DNA of 20,508 nucleotides from Bryobacteraceae bacterium (lineage in GTDB: Bacteria > Acidobacteriota > Terriglobia > Bryobacterales > Bryobacteraceae): NCBI GenBank assembly GCA_030039005.1, contig JASHQT010000092.1, forward strand, positions 1 to 20,508, in the 5' to 3' direction. Positions 13,475-20,508 of the stretch are shown here, piece by piece; position 1 is the stretch's first letter; each line of letters starts with the position of its first letter. The notes beneath the pieces are model-generated. The model did no database searches and was not told the DNA's origin. It saw only the letters and a program-made list of their open reading frames with translations. The position numbers and the translations under genes are program-made.

Positions 13475-14992
13475 CTAAGCGATGGGCGGCCGGCGGCGCA
13501 AGGAGGGCGTCGCTTGCTCGAACGCTTGCGCCAGTTGCAGCACGCTCCACTCGTCGCGATGGCGCCCGACGATTTGCAAGCCGACCGGCAGTCCCTCCGG
13601 CGTGAAGCCGCAGGGCATCGAGATCGAGGGATTTTCGAGCGCTGAAATCATCATGCAGGATTTCATCCATTCGATGTATGTGTGCATTTTCACCCCCGCG
13701 ACCTCGGTGGGGTACGGCATTGTCACATCGAACGGCGGCAGTTGCGAGCTTGGCGCGACGAAGTACTCGTACTTTTGCTGAAAGATGCGCATATTGTCCC
13801 AAGCCTTGCTGCGCAGCGTGTGGGCGTGCGCGATGTCGGCGCCCGTAAGCTTGGAGCCGCGTGCGGCCTCCCACTGGATGGTGTCCTTCACCAGGTCGCG
13901 ATGGAGCCGAATGTTTTCGGCCTGCGATGACGCGTAGCCCCAGGCGCGCAACGTGTCGTAGGATTCGAGCGCGCCGGCCCAATCCGGCTCGGCTTCTTCC
14001 ACAATGCAGCCCAGGCTTTCGAAAACCTGGCGCTGCGCGTTCACAGCGCTGAGCACACGCGGGTCGAACGGAATACCGCCCATGTCCTTGAACCAGGCCA
14101 CGCGTACGCCTTTGAAGTTGCGCTCCAGGTTTCCCGCGAAGCGCGATCCTGGCTCGGTAATCGAAATGGCGCAGCGTGGATCGGGGCCGGCCATCGCGCT
14201 CAGCAGCAGCGCGAGATCCGGAACATTGCGCGCCAGGGGGCCGGAAACCGCGATGGTGGACCATGCGTCGCCCACTGCGGCGCGCGCCACGCGTCCCGGT
14301 GCGGTGCGGAATCCGACCACGTTGCACCACGCCGCCGGGTTGCGTAACGATCCGCCGCTATCGCTGCCGTCGGCAATCGGGATCATCCCGCAGGCCAGGC
14401 TCACGGCCGCGCCGCCGCTCGAGCCGCCGCAGGTCTTGGTCAGATCGAAAGGATTTTTCGTCGCGCCGAAGACGGCGTTGAAGGTCTGCGATCCGGCGCC
14501 GAACTCGGGCGCGTTCGTTTTGCCGAGGCAGATCGCCCCCGCGTTGCGGATGCGCTCGACGAGAATCGCGTCGTGCGTGGGCACATTATCCTTGAAAATT
14601 CGCGAGCCGTACGTGGTGCGGATGCCAGCGGTTTCCACCAGATCCTTGTGCGCGATCGGCAGCCCGTGCAGCGGCCCGAGCGTTGCGCCGCGAGCTTGCG
14701 CTTCATCGGCCTGGCCGGCTTTTTCCATGGCCTGTTCGGCTACCAGCGTCACGATGGCGTTCACCTTGGGATTGACGCGTTCGATCTGTTTCAAATGAGC
14801 GTCCATGGTTTCGCGCGCGCTCAGCTTCTTACGGCTAATCATTTGCGTCATTTCGACGGCGCTAAGAAAGCAAATATCCGGCATCTGTGCGGCAGGCATG
14901 GGTCCGGCCAATAGCTGGGAAGCAGCCGCAGCGCCCAACAACTGCGCGGCTTCGCGCCGGGTGACGCGATTTTCCTTCGCCGAATCGGCCAT
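13475..14992 (-). CDS. Amidase signature family hydrolase, probable Tat export
   Basis: The product is 505 residues, full length for the family. The Ser-cisSer-Lys triad is complete: Lys116 (PIAHKDLVE), Ser191 (GGSSGG) and Ser215 (SDSGGSLRNPA). The spacing of 75 and 24 residues equals that in fatty acid amide hydrolase. The N-terminus (TRREAAQLLGAAAASQLLA) resembles a twin-arginine signal, so it may act outside the cytoplasm. A stand-alone amidase of this type hydrolyses small amides. It is not GatA, because gatB and gatC are absent and a leader is present. The substrate is unknown. Start is ATG 14992-14990. It is divergent from the PaiB-like gene across 63 bp that must hold both promoters. 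Confidence 0.92.
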   Translation of the reverse strand: MADSAKENRVTRREAAQLLGAAAASQLLAGPMPAAQMPDICFLSAVEMTQMISRKKLSARETMDAHLKQIERVNPKVNAIVTLVAEQAMEKAGQADEAQARGATLGPLHGLPIAHKDLVETAGIRTTYGSRIFKDNVPTHDAILVERIRNAGAICLGKTNAPEFGAGSQTFNAVFGATKNPFDLTKTCGGSSGGAAVSLACGMIPIADGSDSGGSLRNPAAWCNVVGFRTAPGRVARAAVGDAWSTIAVSGPLARNVPDLALLLSAMAGPDPRCAISITEPGSRFAGNLERNFKGVRVAWFKDMGGIPFDPRVLSAVNAQRQVFESLGCIVEEAEPDWAGALESYDTLRAWGYASSQAENIRLHRDLVKDTIQWEAARGSKLTGADIAHAHTLRSKAWDNMRIFQQKYEYFVAPSSQLPPFDVTMPYPTEVAGVKMHTYIEWMKSCMMISALENPSISMPCGFTPEGLPVGLQIVGRHRDEWSVLQLAQAFEQATPSLRRRPPIA

Positions 14993-15055
14993 GCAGCGAG
15001 TTTATCTAACCTTGCACGTATGTTGCAAACCACTGATGTGCTGCAATGAACAGAT

Positions 15056-15661
15056 ATGTATGTGCCACAGGCCTTTGCCGTAGACGACATTCCCCGGCTT
15101 CAGGATTTCATGGAGCAGTTCAATTTCGCGACTGTGGTGACCGGAGGGGCGGGTGAACTCACCGCATCGCATATTCCGTTTCTTATCGATCGCACAGGAC
15201 CGTACGGCGTGCTGCGCGCCCATATCGCGATCCGCAATCCGCAACTCAAGGATTTGCAGTCAGGATCGCGAGCGCTCGTTATCTTCCAGGGCCCGCACAC
15301 GTACGTTTCGCCTTCCTGGTACGTCAACTCCGACAACGTGCCGACCTGGAATTACATGGTGGTGCACGCTTATGGCGCACCGAAGATCGGAAACAAACAG
15401 GCGATGATCGCGCTGTTGAAAGACCTGACGGCCAAGCAGGAAGCTGCCTTCGAGCGGCCATGGGATTTCGATCCCGGCGCCGCGTGGGTGCAGAAACTGC
15501 TGAATGAAATCGTGGCGTTCGAGATCAGGATCGAAAAGCTCGAAGGAAAATTCAAGCTGAATCAGAATCGCAAGCCGGAGGACCGGGCGGGAGTGGTCGA
15601 AACGCTTGCGGCTAGCGACGATCCGGCGCAGAGGGCCGTCGCCAAGTACATGGTGCGATGA
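15056..15661 (+). CDS. PaiB family FMN-binding protein
   Basis: The product is 201 residues, the usual PaiB length. Family features are the N-terminal MYVPQAF, IPFLIDR, LRAHIAIRNPQ near residues 57-67, the segment PHTYVSPSWY, and VPTWNYMVVHAYG near 99-111. These build the split-barrel FMN-binding-like fold. PaiB of Bacillus subtilis is linked to repression of sporulation and protease genes, and other members may be flavin-linked or transcriptional regulators. Its role here is open. Start is ATG 15056, with no strong Shine-Dalgarno. It is divergent from the amidase, and 31 bp precede the next plus-strand gene. Confidence 0.9.
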   Translation: MYVPQAFAVDDIPRLQDFMEQFNFATVVTGGAGELTASHIPFLIDRTGPYGVLRAHIAIRNPQLKDLQSGSRALVIFQGPHTYVSPSWYVNSDNVPTWNYMVVHAYGAPKIGNKQAMIALLKDLTAKQEAAFERPWDFDPGAAWVQKLLNEIVAFEIRIEKLEGKFKLNQNRKPEDRAGVVETLAASDDPAQRAVAKYMVR

Positions 15662-15692
15662 CCCGGCAATTTATCGTAACCTTACAATAAGT

Positions 15693-16775
15693 ATGAAACG
15701 ATTAGCGCCGCTTCTTTGGTTGTATACGATGGCCTTGTTCGCGGGCGCGGCCAGCGCCGGCACGCTGTATCTTCCGGCGTATCCCAACGCCGTTCTGGTC
15801 TTCGATGAAGCCAAAGGCCAGGTCGTCGACCGGATTCCGCTTCAAACCGGCACGCCCATGTCCATCCGCCTCGCGCCGGACCACAAGAAGATCTACGTGA
15901 CCACCATCGATCATAACGGCATCGAGGTGATTGACGTTGCGGCGCGCCAGGTAGTGAATCATTTCGTGCTCAACACCGCGACGAAACAGTTCCGCTTCCA
16001 CGGCGGAGCGGTATCGCCGGATGGCAAGCTCTTTTATACGGTCACCCGCGAGATCGACCAACTGCCCGAACACTTTGAGCTGAAGCCTCCCAAGTACACG
16101 GTCATCGATCTGGAGCAGGAGAAGATCGTGAAGACCGTGGACATGCCCGCCGAGGACCAGGAGAACAACCGGCTTTCGTTCGAGGTTTCGCCGGATGGAA
16201 AATATCTTTATCAGTTCGGGGCGAAGATCAAAATCCTGGATGCCTCGGATTTCAAGCTGGTGAACGAATTGGATCTGGCCGAGCCGGATTTCGGCGCGCT
16301 CGAAAACGTCCGCTTGGGAAGCGATCTTGATTTGCTCAGCCAGCCCGGCATGCACATTTCGATTTTCAACTCGTCGGACCCGATCGTGCACAATCGCGTC
16401 TTCGGCCTGGCGCGGTTGAACCTGGCGACGCGCGAAGTGGACTACGATCCGATCGGCCCCGCGCCCACCGGAATGGCGGGAGTGCAAGTCACGCCGGACA
16501 AGAAGTCGGCCTACACGGTGGTGACCAGCGGCGGCACTGAAAACAAGCGATGCGAGTTTTGGAAGTTCGATTTAGCCACCGATCGGGTCACTGAGCGAGC
16601 CGAGGTGCCCTGCCGGACGCGCTTCAGCTTCGGAATGTCGAGCGACGGCCAGAAGCTGTACATCTACGGTGCGGGATTCGACATCGAAGTGTATGATGCC
16701 GCGACGCTCAAATACGAAAAGACCTGGGACCTGAATAACGACGTGACTTACGGCGGGATCGCCGAGCTTCCCTGA
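15693..16775 (+). CDS. QhpB-like beta-propeller (amine dehydrogenase beta subunit type)
   Basis: The product is 360 residues. ATG 15693 gives a clear signal peptide (MKRLAPLLWLYTMALFAGAASA), so the protein is periplasmic; the frame is open further upstream but lacks such a start. Repeats of the YVTN/propeller kind run through the mature chain (VLVFDEAKGQVVDRIPLQ, AVSPDGKLFY, EVSPDGKYLYQ, SSDGQKLYIYGAG, IEVYDAATLKYEK), enough for seven blades. The segment PEHFELKPPKYTVIDLE resembles the quinohemoprotein amine dehydrogenase beta subunit. The following gene looks like its maturation protease QhpE, which supports that assignment. The alpha and gamma subunits are not in the window. A generic YVTN propeller is the alternative. 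Confidence 0.8.
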   Translation: MKRLAPLLWLYTMALFAGAASAGTLYLPAYPNAVLVFDEAKGQVVDRIPLQTGTPMSIRLAPDHKKIYVTTIDHNGIEVIDVAARQVVNHFVLNTATKQFRFHGGAVSPDGKLFYTVTREIDQLPEHFELKPPKYTVIDLEQEKIVKTVDMPAEDQENNRLSFEVSPDGKYLYQFGAKIKILDASDFKLVNELDLAEPDFGALENVRLGSDLDLLSQPGMHISIFNSSDPIVHNRVFGLARLNLATREVDYDPIGPAPTGMAGVQVTPDKKSAYTVVTSGGTENKRCEFWKFDLATDRVTERAEVPCRTRFSFGMSSDGQKLYIYGAGFDIEVYDAATLKYEKTWDLNNDVTYGGIAELP

Positions 16776-16776
16776 T

Positions 16777-17412
16777 GTGGGTGGAATGAAAATCGCGATC
16801 ATCGATAGCGGCATTCACGCCGCGCATCCGCACGTAGGCCAAATCGCCGGCGCAGTGCAAATCACCGCGACTGGGGAAGGCGGCGACGCGGTGGACCGGT
16901 TGGGGCACGGCACGGCTGTCGCGGGCGCGATTCGGGAGAAAGCTCCACACGCGGAACTCTACGCAGTGAAAGTATTCGATCGAAGGCTCGCGGCGAACAT
17001 CGATGTAATTATTCGTGCCCTTGAGTGGTGCCGGCGGAACGCGATGGATCTGGTGAATTTGAGCCTCGGCACTCATAATCCAGCGCATCGCGATCGATTC
17101 GTGCGCGCGATTGGCCAGGACCCATTGGAAGACCTGTTGGTGGTGAGCGCGGCTGAAGCTTTGCCCGGCAGTTTGCCGATGGTGATCGGCGTGGCGGCCG
17201 ATCCCGCATGCCCGCGCGATGGTTTTCGATATCATGACGGAATGTTTCACGCCTCTCCTTATCCACGGCCCATTCCCGGAGTGCCGGTGAATCGCAACCT
17301 GCACGGCGCGAGCTTCGCCGTCGCGAACATGACCGGGCTGATTGTGCGCACGCTGGAATCAAGCGGGCGGACGGCAATTCGCGAAGCGCTGATCGCCGCG
17401 AGTGCAGCGTGA
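16777..17412 (+). CDS. Compact subtilisin-like protease, QhpE-like
   Basis: The product is 211 residues from GTG 16777, or 208 from ATG 16786 (MKIAIIDSGIH). It starts 1 bp after the propeller stop. The S8 triad is visible: Asp10 (IAIIDSG), His44 (GHGTAVAG) and Ser179 (HGASFAVANMTG). There is no signal peptide or propeptide, so it is a minimal cytosolic subtilase. QhpE, the protease that removes the leader of the gamma subunit during quinohemoprotein amine dehydrogenase maturation, is a small cytosolic protein of this kind encoded beside the beta subunit. The usual oxyanion-hole Asn is not seen: the segment is VVSAAEALPG (residues 122-131). Whether it is active needs testing. It is coupled by a GTGA overlap to the next gene. 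Confidence 0.82.
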   Translation: MGGMKIAIIDSGIHAAHPHVGQIAGAVQITATGEGGDAVDRLGHGTAVAGAIREKAPHAELYAVKVFDRRLAANIDVIIRALEWCRRNAMDLVNLSLGTHNPAHRDRFVRAIGQDPLEDLLVVSAAEALPGSLPMVIGVAADPACPRDGFRYHDGMFHASPYPRPIPGVPVNRNLHGASFAVANMTGLIVRTLESSGRTAIREALIAASAA

Positions 17413-19103
17413 CACGTCTGATCGGCCTTCTGGCGCTCTCCCTCTTCATGAGTCGAATTACGTATCCACAGGTGCTGGGCCGCAGCTATGGGCGCTCCAT
17501 TGTCATCAGCCGGCAAGGCATCGCGGCCACCAGCCAGGTACTGGCTTCGCAAACCGGGGCGCAGATCCTGGCGCGTGGCGGATCGGCCGTGGATGCGGCC
17601 ATCGCCTGCAACGCGGTGCTGGCGGTCACAGAGCCGATGATGACGGGGCCGGGGGGCGATCTGTTCGTCATGTTTTGGGACGCGAATACGGGAAAGCTCA
17701 CCGGACTGAATGCGTCCGGGCCGTCGCCTAAAGCACTGACGCCCGCGTTTCTCGCCCAGCACGACGTTCACCGCATGCCCGCGGACGGCATCCACACGGT
17801 GACGGTTCCCGGCGCGGTCATGGGCTGGTACCAAATGCACCAACGCTTCGGCAAGCTTCCCTGGAAGGATCTGTTCCAGGATGCGATTGCGTTCGCCGAA
17901 CAAGGCTTTCCCGTGTATGAAGGCGCAAGCGAAGTTTGGGGCGATCCCGCAATCGTCCAGCGCATGGAGGCGAATCCCGAATCGAAGCGCGTGTTCCTCG
18001 CGGGCGGCAAGCCACCACACCCCGGCCAAGTGTTTCGGAATCCTGAGATGGCGCATGCGTTTCGTTTGATCGCCGATCAAGGGCCGGACGCTTTCTATAA
18101 GGGCGAAATCGCATCGGCGATTTTGAAAACATCCGAACATCTGGGCGGCACGATGACGGCGCAGGATCTGGCTTCATACTCGCCGGAGTGGGTGCAGCCC
18201 CTTTCGATCGATTATCGCGGGTGGCGCGTTTACGAGCTGCCTCCGAACGGCCAGGGCATGGCTGCGCTCGAGATGCTGAATATCATGGAGACCGTGCCGC
18301 CCACGCCGCTCGGCGCCTTCAGCGCGCCGGAGCTGCACAAGCGCATTGAGGCCATGAAGCTGGCGTATTCCGACGTGCACGCGAACGTCACCGATCCACG
18401 TTTTCACGATGCGCCCGTAGCACAGCTGCTCTCGAAAGAATACGCGCGCAAGCGGGCCGCCGAGATCGACGCGAACCGCGCGAATTGCAACGTCAAGGCC
18501 GGCGATCCGGTCGGCAGCAACACAACTTACTTGACTGTCGTGGACAAGGACGGCAACATCGCAAGCTGGATTCAGAGCCTGTTTTCCGCATTCGGCTCGC
18601 GGGTCACGGTGGAAGGCATGGGCTTTGCGCTCCAAAATCGCGGTGCGAGCTTCACGCTGGATGCCAAGCATCCCAACGTGCTCGCGGGCGGTAAGCGCCC
18701 GTTTCATACCATCATTCCGGCGTTCATGGAAAAGGGCGACGAGCATATCGGGTTCGGCATCATGGGCGGTGCAGTCCAGCCGATGGCGCACGCGCAGTTT
18801 GTCTCGAATTTCGTGGATTATGGCATGACGCTGCAAGAAGCCCTGGAGGCGCCGCGCTTCTTCAAGAGCGGGGCGCCCGGCTGCGACGTCTACATCGAAT
18901 CGCGCGTACCGGAGCAAACGTTGCAGCAACTATCCGAACGCGGCCACCAGATCCGCATCGGGCGTGCCTATGTCGAAACCATGGGCCGCGGCCAGGCGAT
19001 CCTGCGCAACTCGAAGACCGGCGTAAATTATGCTGCTTCCGATCCGCGCGCCGACGGAGCGGCGATTCCGGCACCGCTCCCGCCCGCGGGAAGCCGCGAG
19101 TAA
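17409..19103 (+). CDS. Gamma-glutamyltransferase-like Ntn hydrolase
   Basis: The product is 564 residues, near the length of the family precursor. The start GTG 17409 overlaps the protease stop in GTGA, indicating translational coupling. A short hydrophobic leader (MTRLIGLLALSLFMSRITYP) suggests export. The large-subunit part has GGSAVDAAIACNAVLAVTEP and GPGGDLF. The autoprocessing nucleophile is Thr372 at the start of the small subunit (SNTTYLTVVDKDGN). Further on, GGKRPFHTIIPAF occupies the place of the Ser-Ser loop in E. coli Ggt, as in the related branch of acylase- or YwrD-like members. It could cleave gamma-glutamyl amides such as glutathione, but the substrate is unproven. Confidence 0.9.
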   Translation: MTRLIGLLALSLFMSRITYPQVLGRSYGRSIVISRQGIAATSQVLASQTGAQILARGGSAVDAAIACNAVLAVTEPMMTGPGGDLFVMFWDANTGKLTGLNASGPSPKALTPAFLAQHDVHRMPADGIHTVTVPGAVMGWYQMHQRFGKLPWKDLFQDAIAFAEQGFPVYEGASEVWGDPAIVQRMEANPESKRVFLAGGKPPHPGQVFRNPEMAHAFRLIADQGPDAFYKGEIASAILKTSEHLGGTMTAQDLASYSPEWVQPLSIDYRGWRVYELPPNGQGMAALEMLNIMETVPPTPLGAFSAPELHKRIEAMKLAYSDVHANVTDPRFHDAPVAQLLSKEYARKRAAEIDANRANCNVKAGDPVGSNTTYLTVVDKDGNIASWIQSLFSAFGSRVTVEGMGFALQNRGASFTLDAKHPNVLAGGKRPFHTIIPAFMEKGDEHIGFGIMGGAVQPMAHAQFVSNFVDYGMTLQEALEAPRFFKSGAPGCDVYIESRVPEQTLQQLSERGHQIRIGRAYVETMGRGQAILRNSKTGVNYAASDPRADGAAIPAPLPPAGSRE

Positions 19104-19125
19104 CAGAAAGAGAGTGCGGTCCAGT

Positions 19126-20310
19126 CTACGCGCGCGGCCCAGCCAACGCCCGCTGGGGCTTGTGAAGCTTTTTCCATTTCTTTCGCAGAGAGCGATTCCA
19201 GTACATCAGCAGGCCCGTGATGGCGAGCAGCGGAATCGCCAGCCCCGCCGCGGCCCACACAATTTTGACGCCCCAGCCCCAATACGTGCCGTAGTGCAGC
19301 GGGACCTGCAGCCAGACGATCCAATCACCCAGGCTTTGATTCACCCCGTAGCGCCACGTGGAAATGTATTCGCCGGTGTACGGATTGAAGTACATCGTAT
19401 CCACGTATTCGTAACCGGGAGCGTTACGACGTCGCATCAGAATGGCGAGCGGGGCGCGCCGGCCATAGGGAAACGCGACGCCTCCCAATGTAGTGCCGGG
19501 GTCGAGCGCCTTGGCGCGTTGGACCAGGGCGCGCAGATCCAGCTCCGGCGCATCGGCCTCGGAACTCACCGTGATCGCGGGCGGGCGCGCGGAAACGACG
19601 CGTGAAATCGAGTCGATAAATAGAAACGCCTGGCGCGGCCAGCCGAAATAAATTCCGCTCACGGCCCAGATGGACGTGAGCAGAAGGGTCCAGAAACCCA
19701 CCGCGACGTGCAGGTCGAAATTGATGCGCCGCCAACTTCTCGCAAGGTCCACCTGCAGCGCGCGCTTCCAATTCCGGACGCCCGGCCACCAGATCACCAT
19801 GCCGGTCACGTTCAGCAACAGCAGCGCGACGGCCCCAACGCCGTTCCACAAGCGTCCGCGGCTGCCGGGATGAATCAGCAGCGTTTCGTGCAGCTCCTGC
19901 ACGATATCCAACCAAGTACGCTTTTGCGGCGATTCGCCAAGTACACGGCCATCGGCGGGGTCGCATGCTATTTTCGCTCGGCCTCCGCGGCCTGTGACGA
20001 CTGCGACGAACGTCGCTTCCTGAGAGCCAGGTGCGTCCACGGAAACAATACGGCCGTCAGGATAAGCCGCCTTCAGATTGTCGACCACCGTCGCGATATC
20101 AGCCGCCGGCGGCTGAGTAGACATCTGCTGCCAGGGCTTGAGCCCGCAGAGCCGTTCCAGTTCCGGGCGAAACACGAGCATCGACCCAGTGACTCCAATC
20201 ACGATCATGTACAGTGTCACAACAATTCCCGCCCATAGATGCAATTGAAAATTCAGCCGGCGCAGCGCCACTTGCTGGGGACGACGATAGTAACGGTCGA
20301 AGAAACCCAC
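19126..20310 (-). CDS. PepSY-associated TM helix protein
   Basis: The product is 394 residues, start GTG 20310-20308. Four membrane segments are visible, near residues 23-47 (HLWAGIVVTLYMIVIGVTGS), 155-176, 200-223 and 355-382. Periplasmic PepSY-like segments lie between them. Conserved His residues accompany the helices: His24, His141 and His147 (ELHETLLIHPG), His201, and the pair in VPLHYGTYWGWG, as in the DUF/PepSY_TM family tied to metal (iron) reductase activity. Such genes usually follow TonB-dependent receptors, so iron or siderophore handling is a reasonable guess. The 3' end of another minus-strand gene ends 9 bp upstream, suggesting an operon. It is convergent with the transferase gene, 22 bp apart. 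Confidence 0.88.
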   Translation of the reverse strand: MGFFDRYYRRPQQVALRRLNFQLHLWAGIVVTLYMIVIGVTGSMLVFRPELERLCGLKPWQQMSTQPPAADIATVVDNLKAAYPDGRIVSVDAPGSQEATFVAVVTGRGGRAKIACDPADGRVLGESPQKRTWLDIVQELHETLLIHPGSRGRLWNGVGAVALLLLNVTGMVIWWPGVRNWKRALQVDLARSWRRINFDLHVAVGFWTLLLTSIWAVSGIYFGWPRQAFLFIDSISRVVSARPPAITVSSEADAPELDLRALVQRAKALDPGTTLGGVAFPYGRRAPLAILMRRRNAPGYEYVDTMYFNPYTGEYISTWRYGVNQSLGDWIVWLQVPLHYGTYWGWGVKIVWAAAGLAIPLLAITGLLMYWNRSLRKKWKKLHKPQRALAGPRA

Positions 20311-20319
20311 GCTGCACCG

Positions 20320-20508
20320 CTAGTAGCGCGAGAAAAGCTGCCTGGAATGGATGGAGCGGCCGGAAGGCCCGCCCGGCACCCTGTCCTGCTCATTGGGCAG
20401 CGGCCCGGCGCGAGTGATCTGCACCGTACCGATCTTTTCTCCGTCGGCGTTCTTGACGTCGGCCTCGCTGCCGTCCAGTTTGACCGCATAGCTCATGCTG
20501 ACGAAGTA
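20320..20508 (-). CDS. 3' end of an unrecognised gene, 5'-truncated by window edge
   Basis: The minus-strand frame is open from the window edge to TAG (20322-20320). Only 62 residues are visible: a beta-like stretch (YFVSMSYAVKLDGSEADVKN), a Gly/Pro-rich part and an Arg-rich end (QLFSRY). No family is recognised. The tight 9-bp gap to the PepSY protein suggests a shared operon. Receptors precede such genes elsewhere, but nothing here proves it. Confidence 0.6.
   Translation of the reverse strand, partial: YFVSMSYAVKLDGSEADVKNADGEKIGTVQITRAGPLPNEQDRVPGGPSGRSIHSRQLFSRY

Noticed and set aside
13452..14330. 292-codon minus-strand open frame
   Set aside because: It is an Arg/Gly/His-rich shadow in another frame of the amidase gene, which has all catalytic residues.

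Overview
The window looks like an Acidobacteriota chromosome, probably the Solibacter/Bryobacter side. It is GC-rich and has an 823-residue duplicated orphan MacB/FtsX-type permease (ADOP), a DUF6152 protein, Tat-type hydrolase and amidase genes, a solitary ECF sigma factor, and a PepSY-type membrane protein. The lineage is inferred from this gene content; no rRNA or marker phylogeny is available here.

Layout. 1-720: 3' part of an unrecognised gene (+). 733-2866: minus-strand operon miaB > bifunctional nuclease > small protein, with a 4-bp GTGA overlap at the last junction. 3150-4371: comF and an HNH endonuclease (+), overlapping by 14 bp. 4369-4430: a perfect 12-bp hairpin and four 9-bp tandem repeats between the convergent HNH and infC genes. 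4427-5029: infC (-). 5104-5162: a 43-bp miniature insertion with 8-bp target duplications. 5351-6640: Tat-exported epoxide-hydrolase-like enzyme (-). 6686-9239: a 2554-bp transposable element with 24-bp terminal inverted repeats and 8-bp target duplications. 9345-11816: ADOP permease (+). 12019-12378: DUF6152 protein (+). 12632-13180: ECF sigma factor (-). 13475-14992: amidase (-). 15056-19103: PaiB-like protein, QhpB-like beta-propeller, QhpE-like subtilase and gamma-glutamyltransferase-like enzyme, all (+). 19126-20310: PepSY-type membrane protein (-), preceded by the 3' end of another minus-strand gene. The gaps at 12379-12631 and 13181-13474 show no convincing gene.

The most interesting part is the 6686-9239 element. 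It encodes an IS1-like DDE transposase (zinc ribbon plus D-D-E) whose ribosome binding site lies inside a perfect 7-bp hairpin. It also carries passengers that do not belong to a simple IS. One is a two-gene minus-strand operon, a Phd/YefM-like antitoxin candidate followed by an unrecognised 149-residue protein, with a palindrome inside its predicted promoter. Another is a complete tRNA-like gene with encoded CCA and the tRNA-His hallmark G-1:C73, but with anticodon GGU and an abnormal anticodon loop. It sits behind its own predicted promoter and a 16-bp perfect inverted repeat. The third is a 55-residue basic Cys-rich protein. The 43-bp insertion upstream of infC has the same end sequence and the same 8-bp duplication length, so the family seems to have been active at least twice in this window.

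The second point of interest is the QhpB-like/QhpE-like pair at 15693-17412. These are parts of the quinohemoprotein amine dehydrogenase system, found without the other qhp genes in view.
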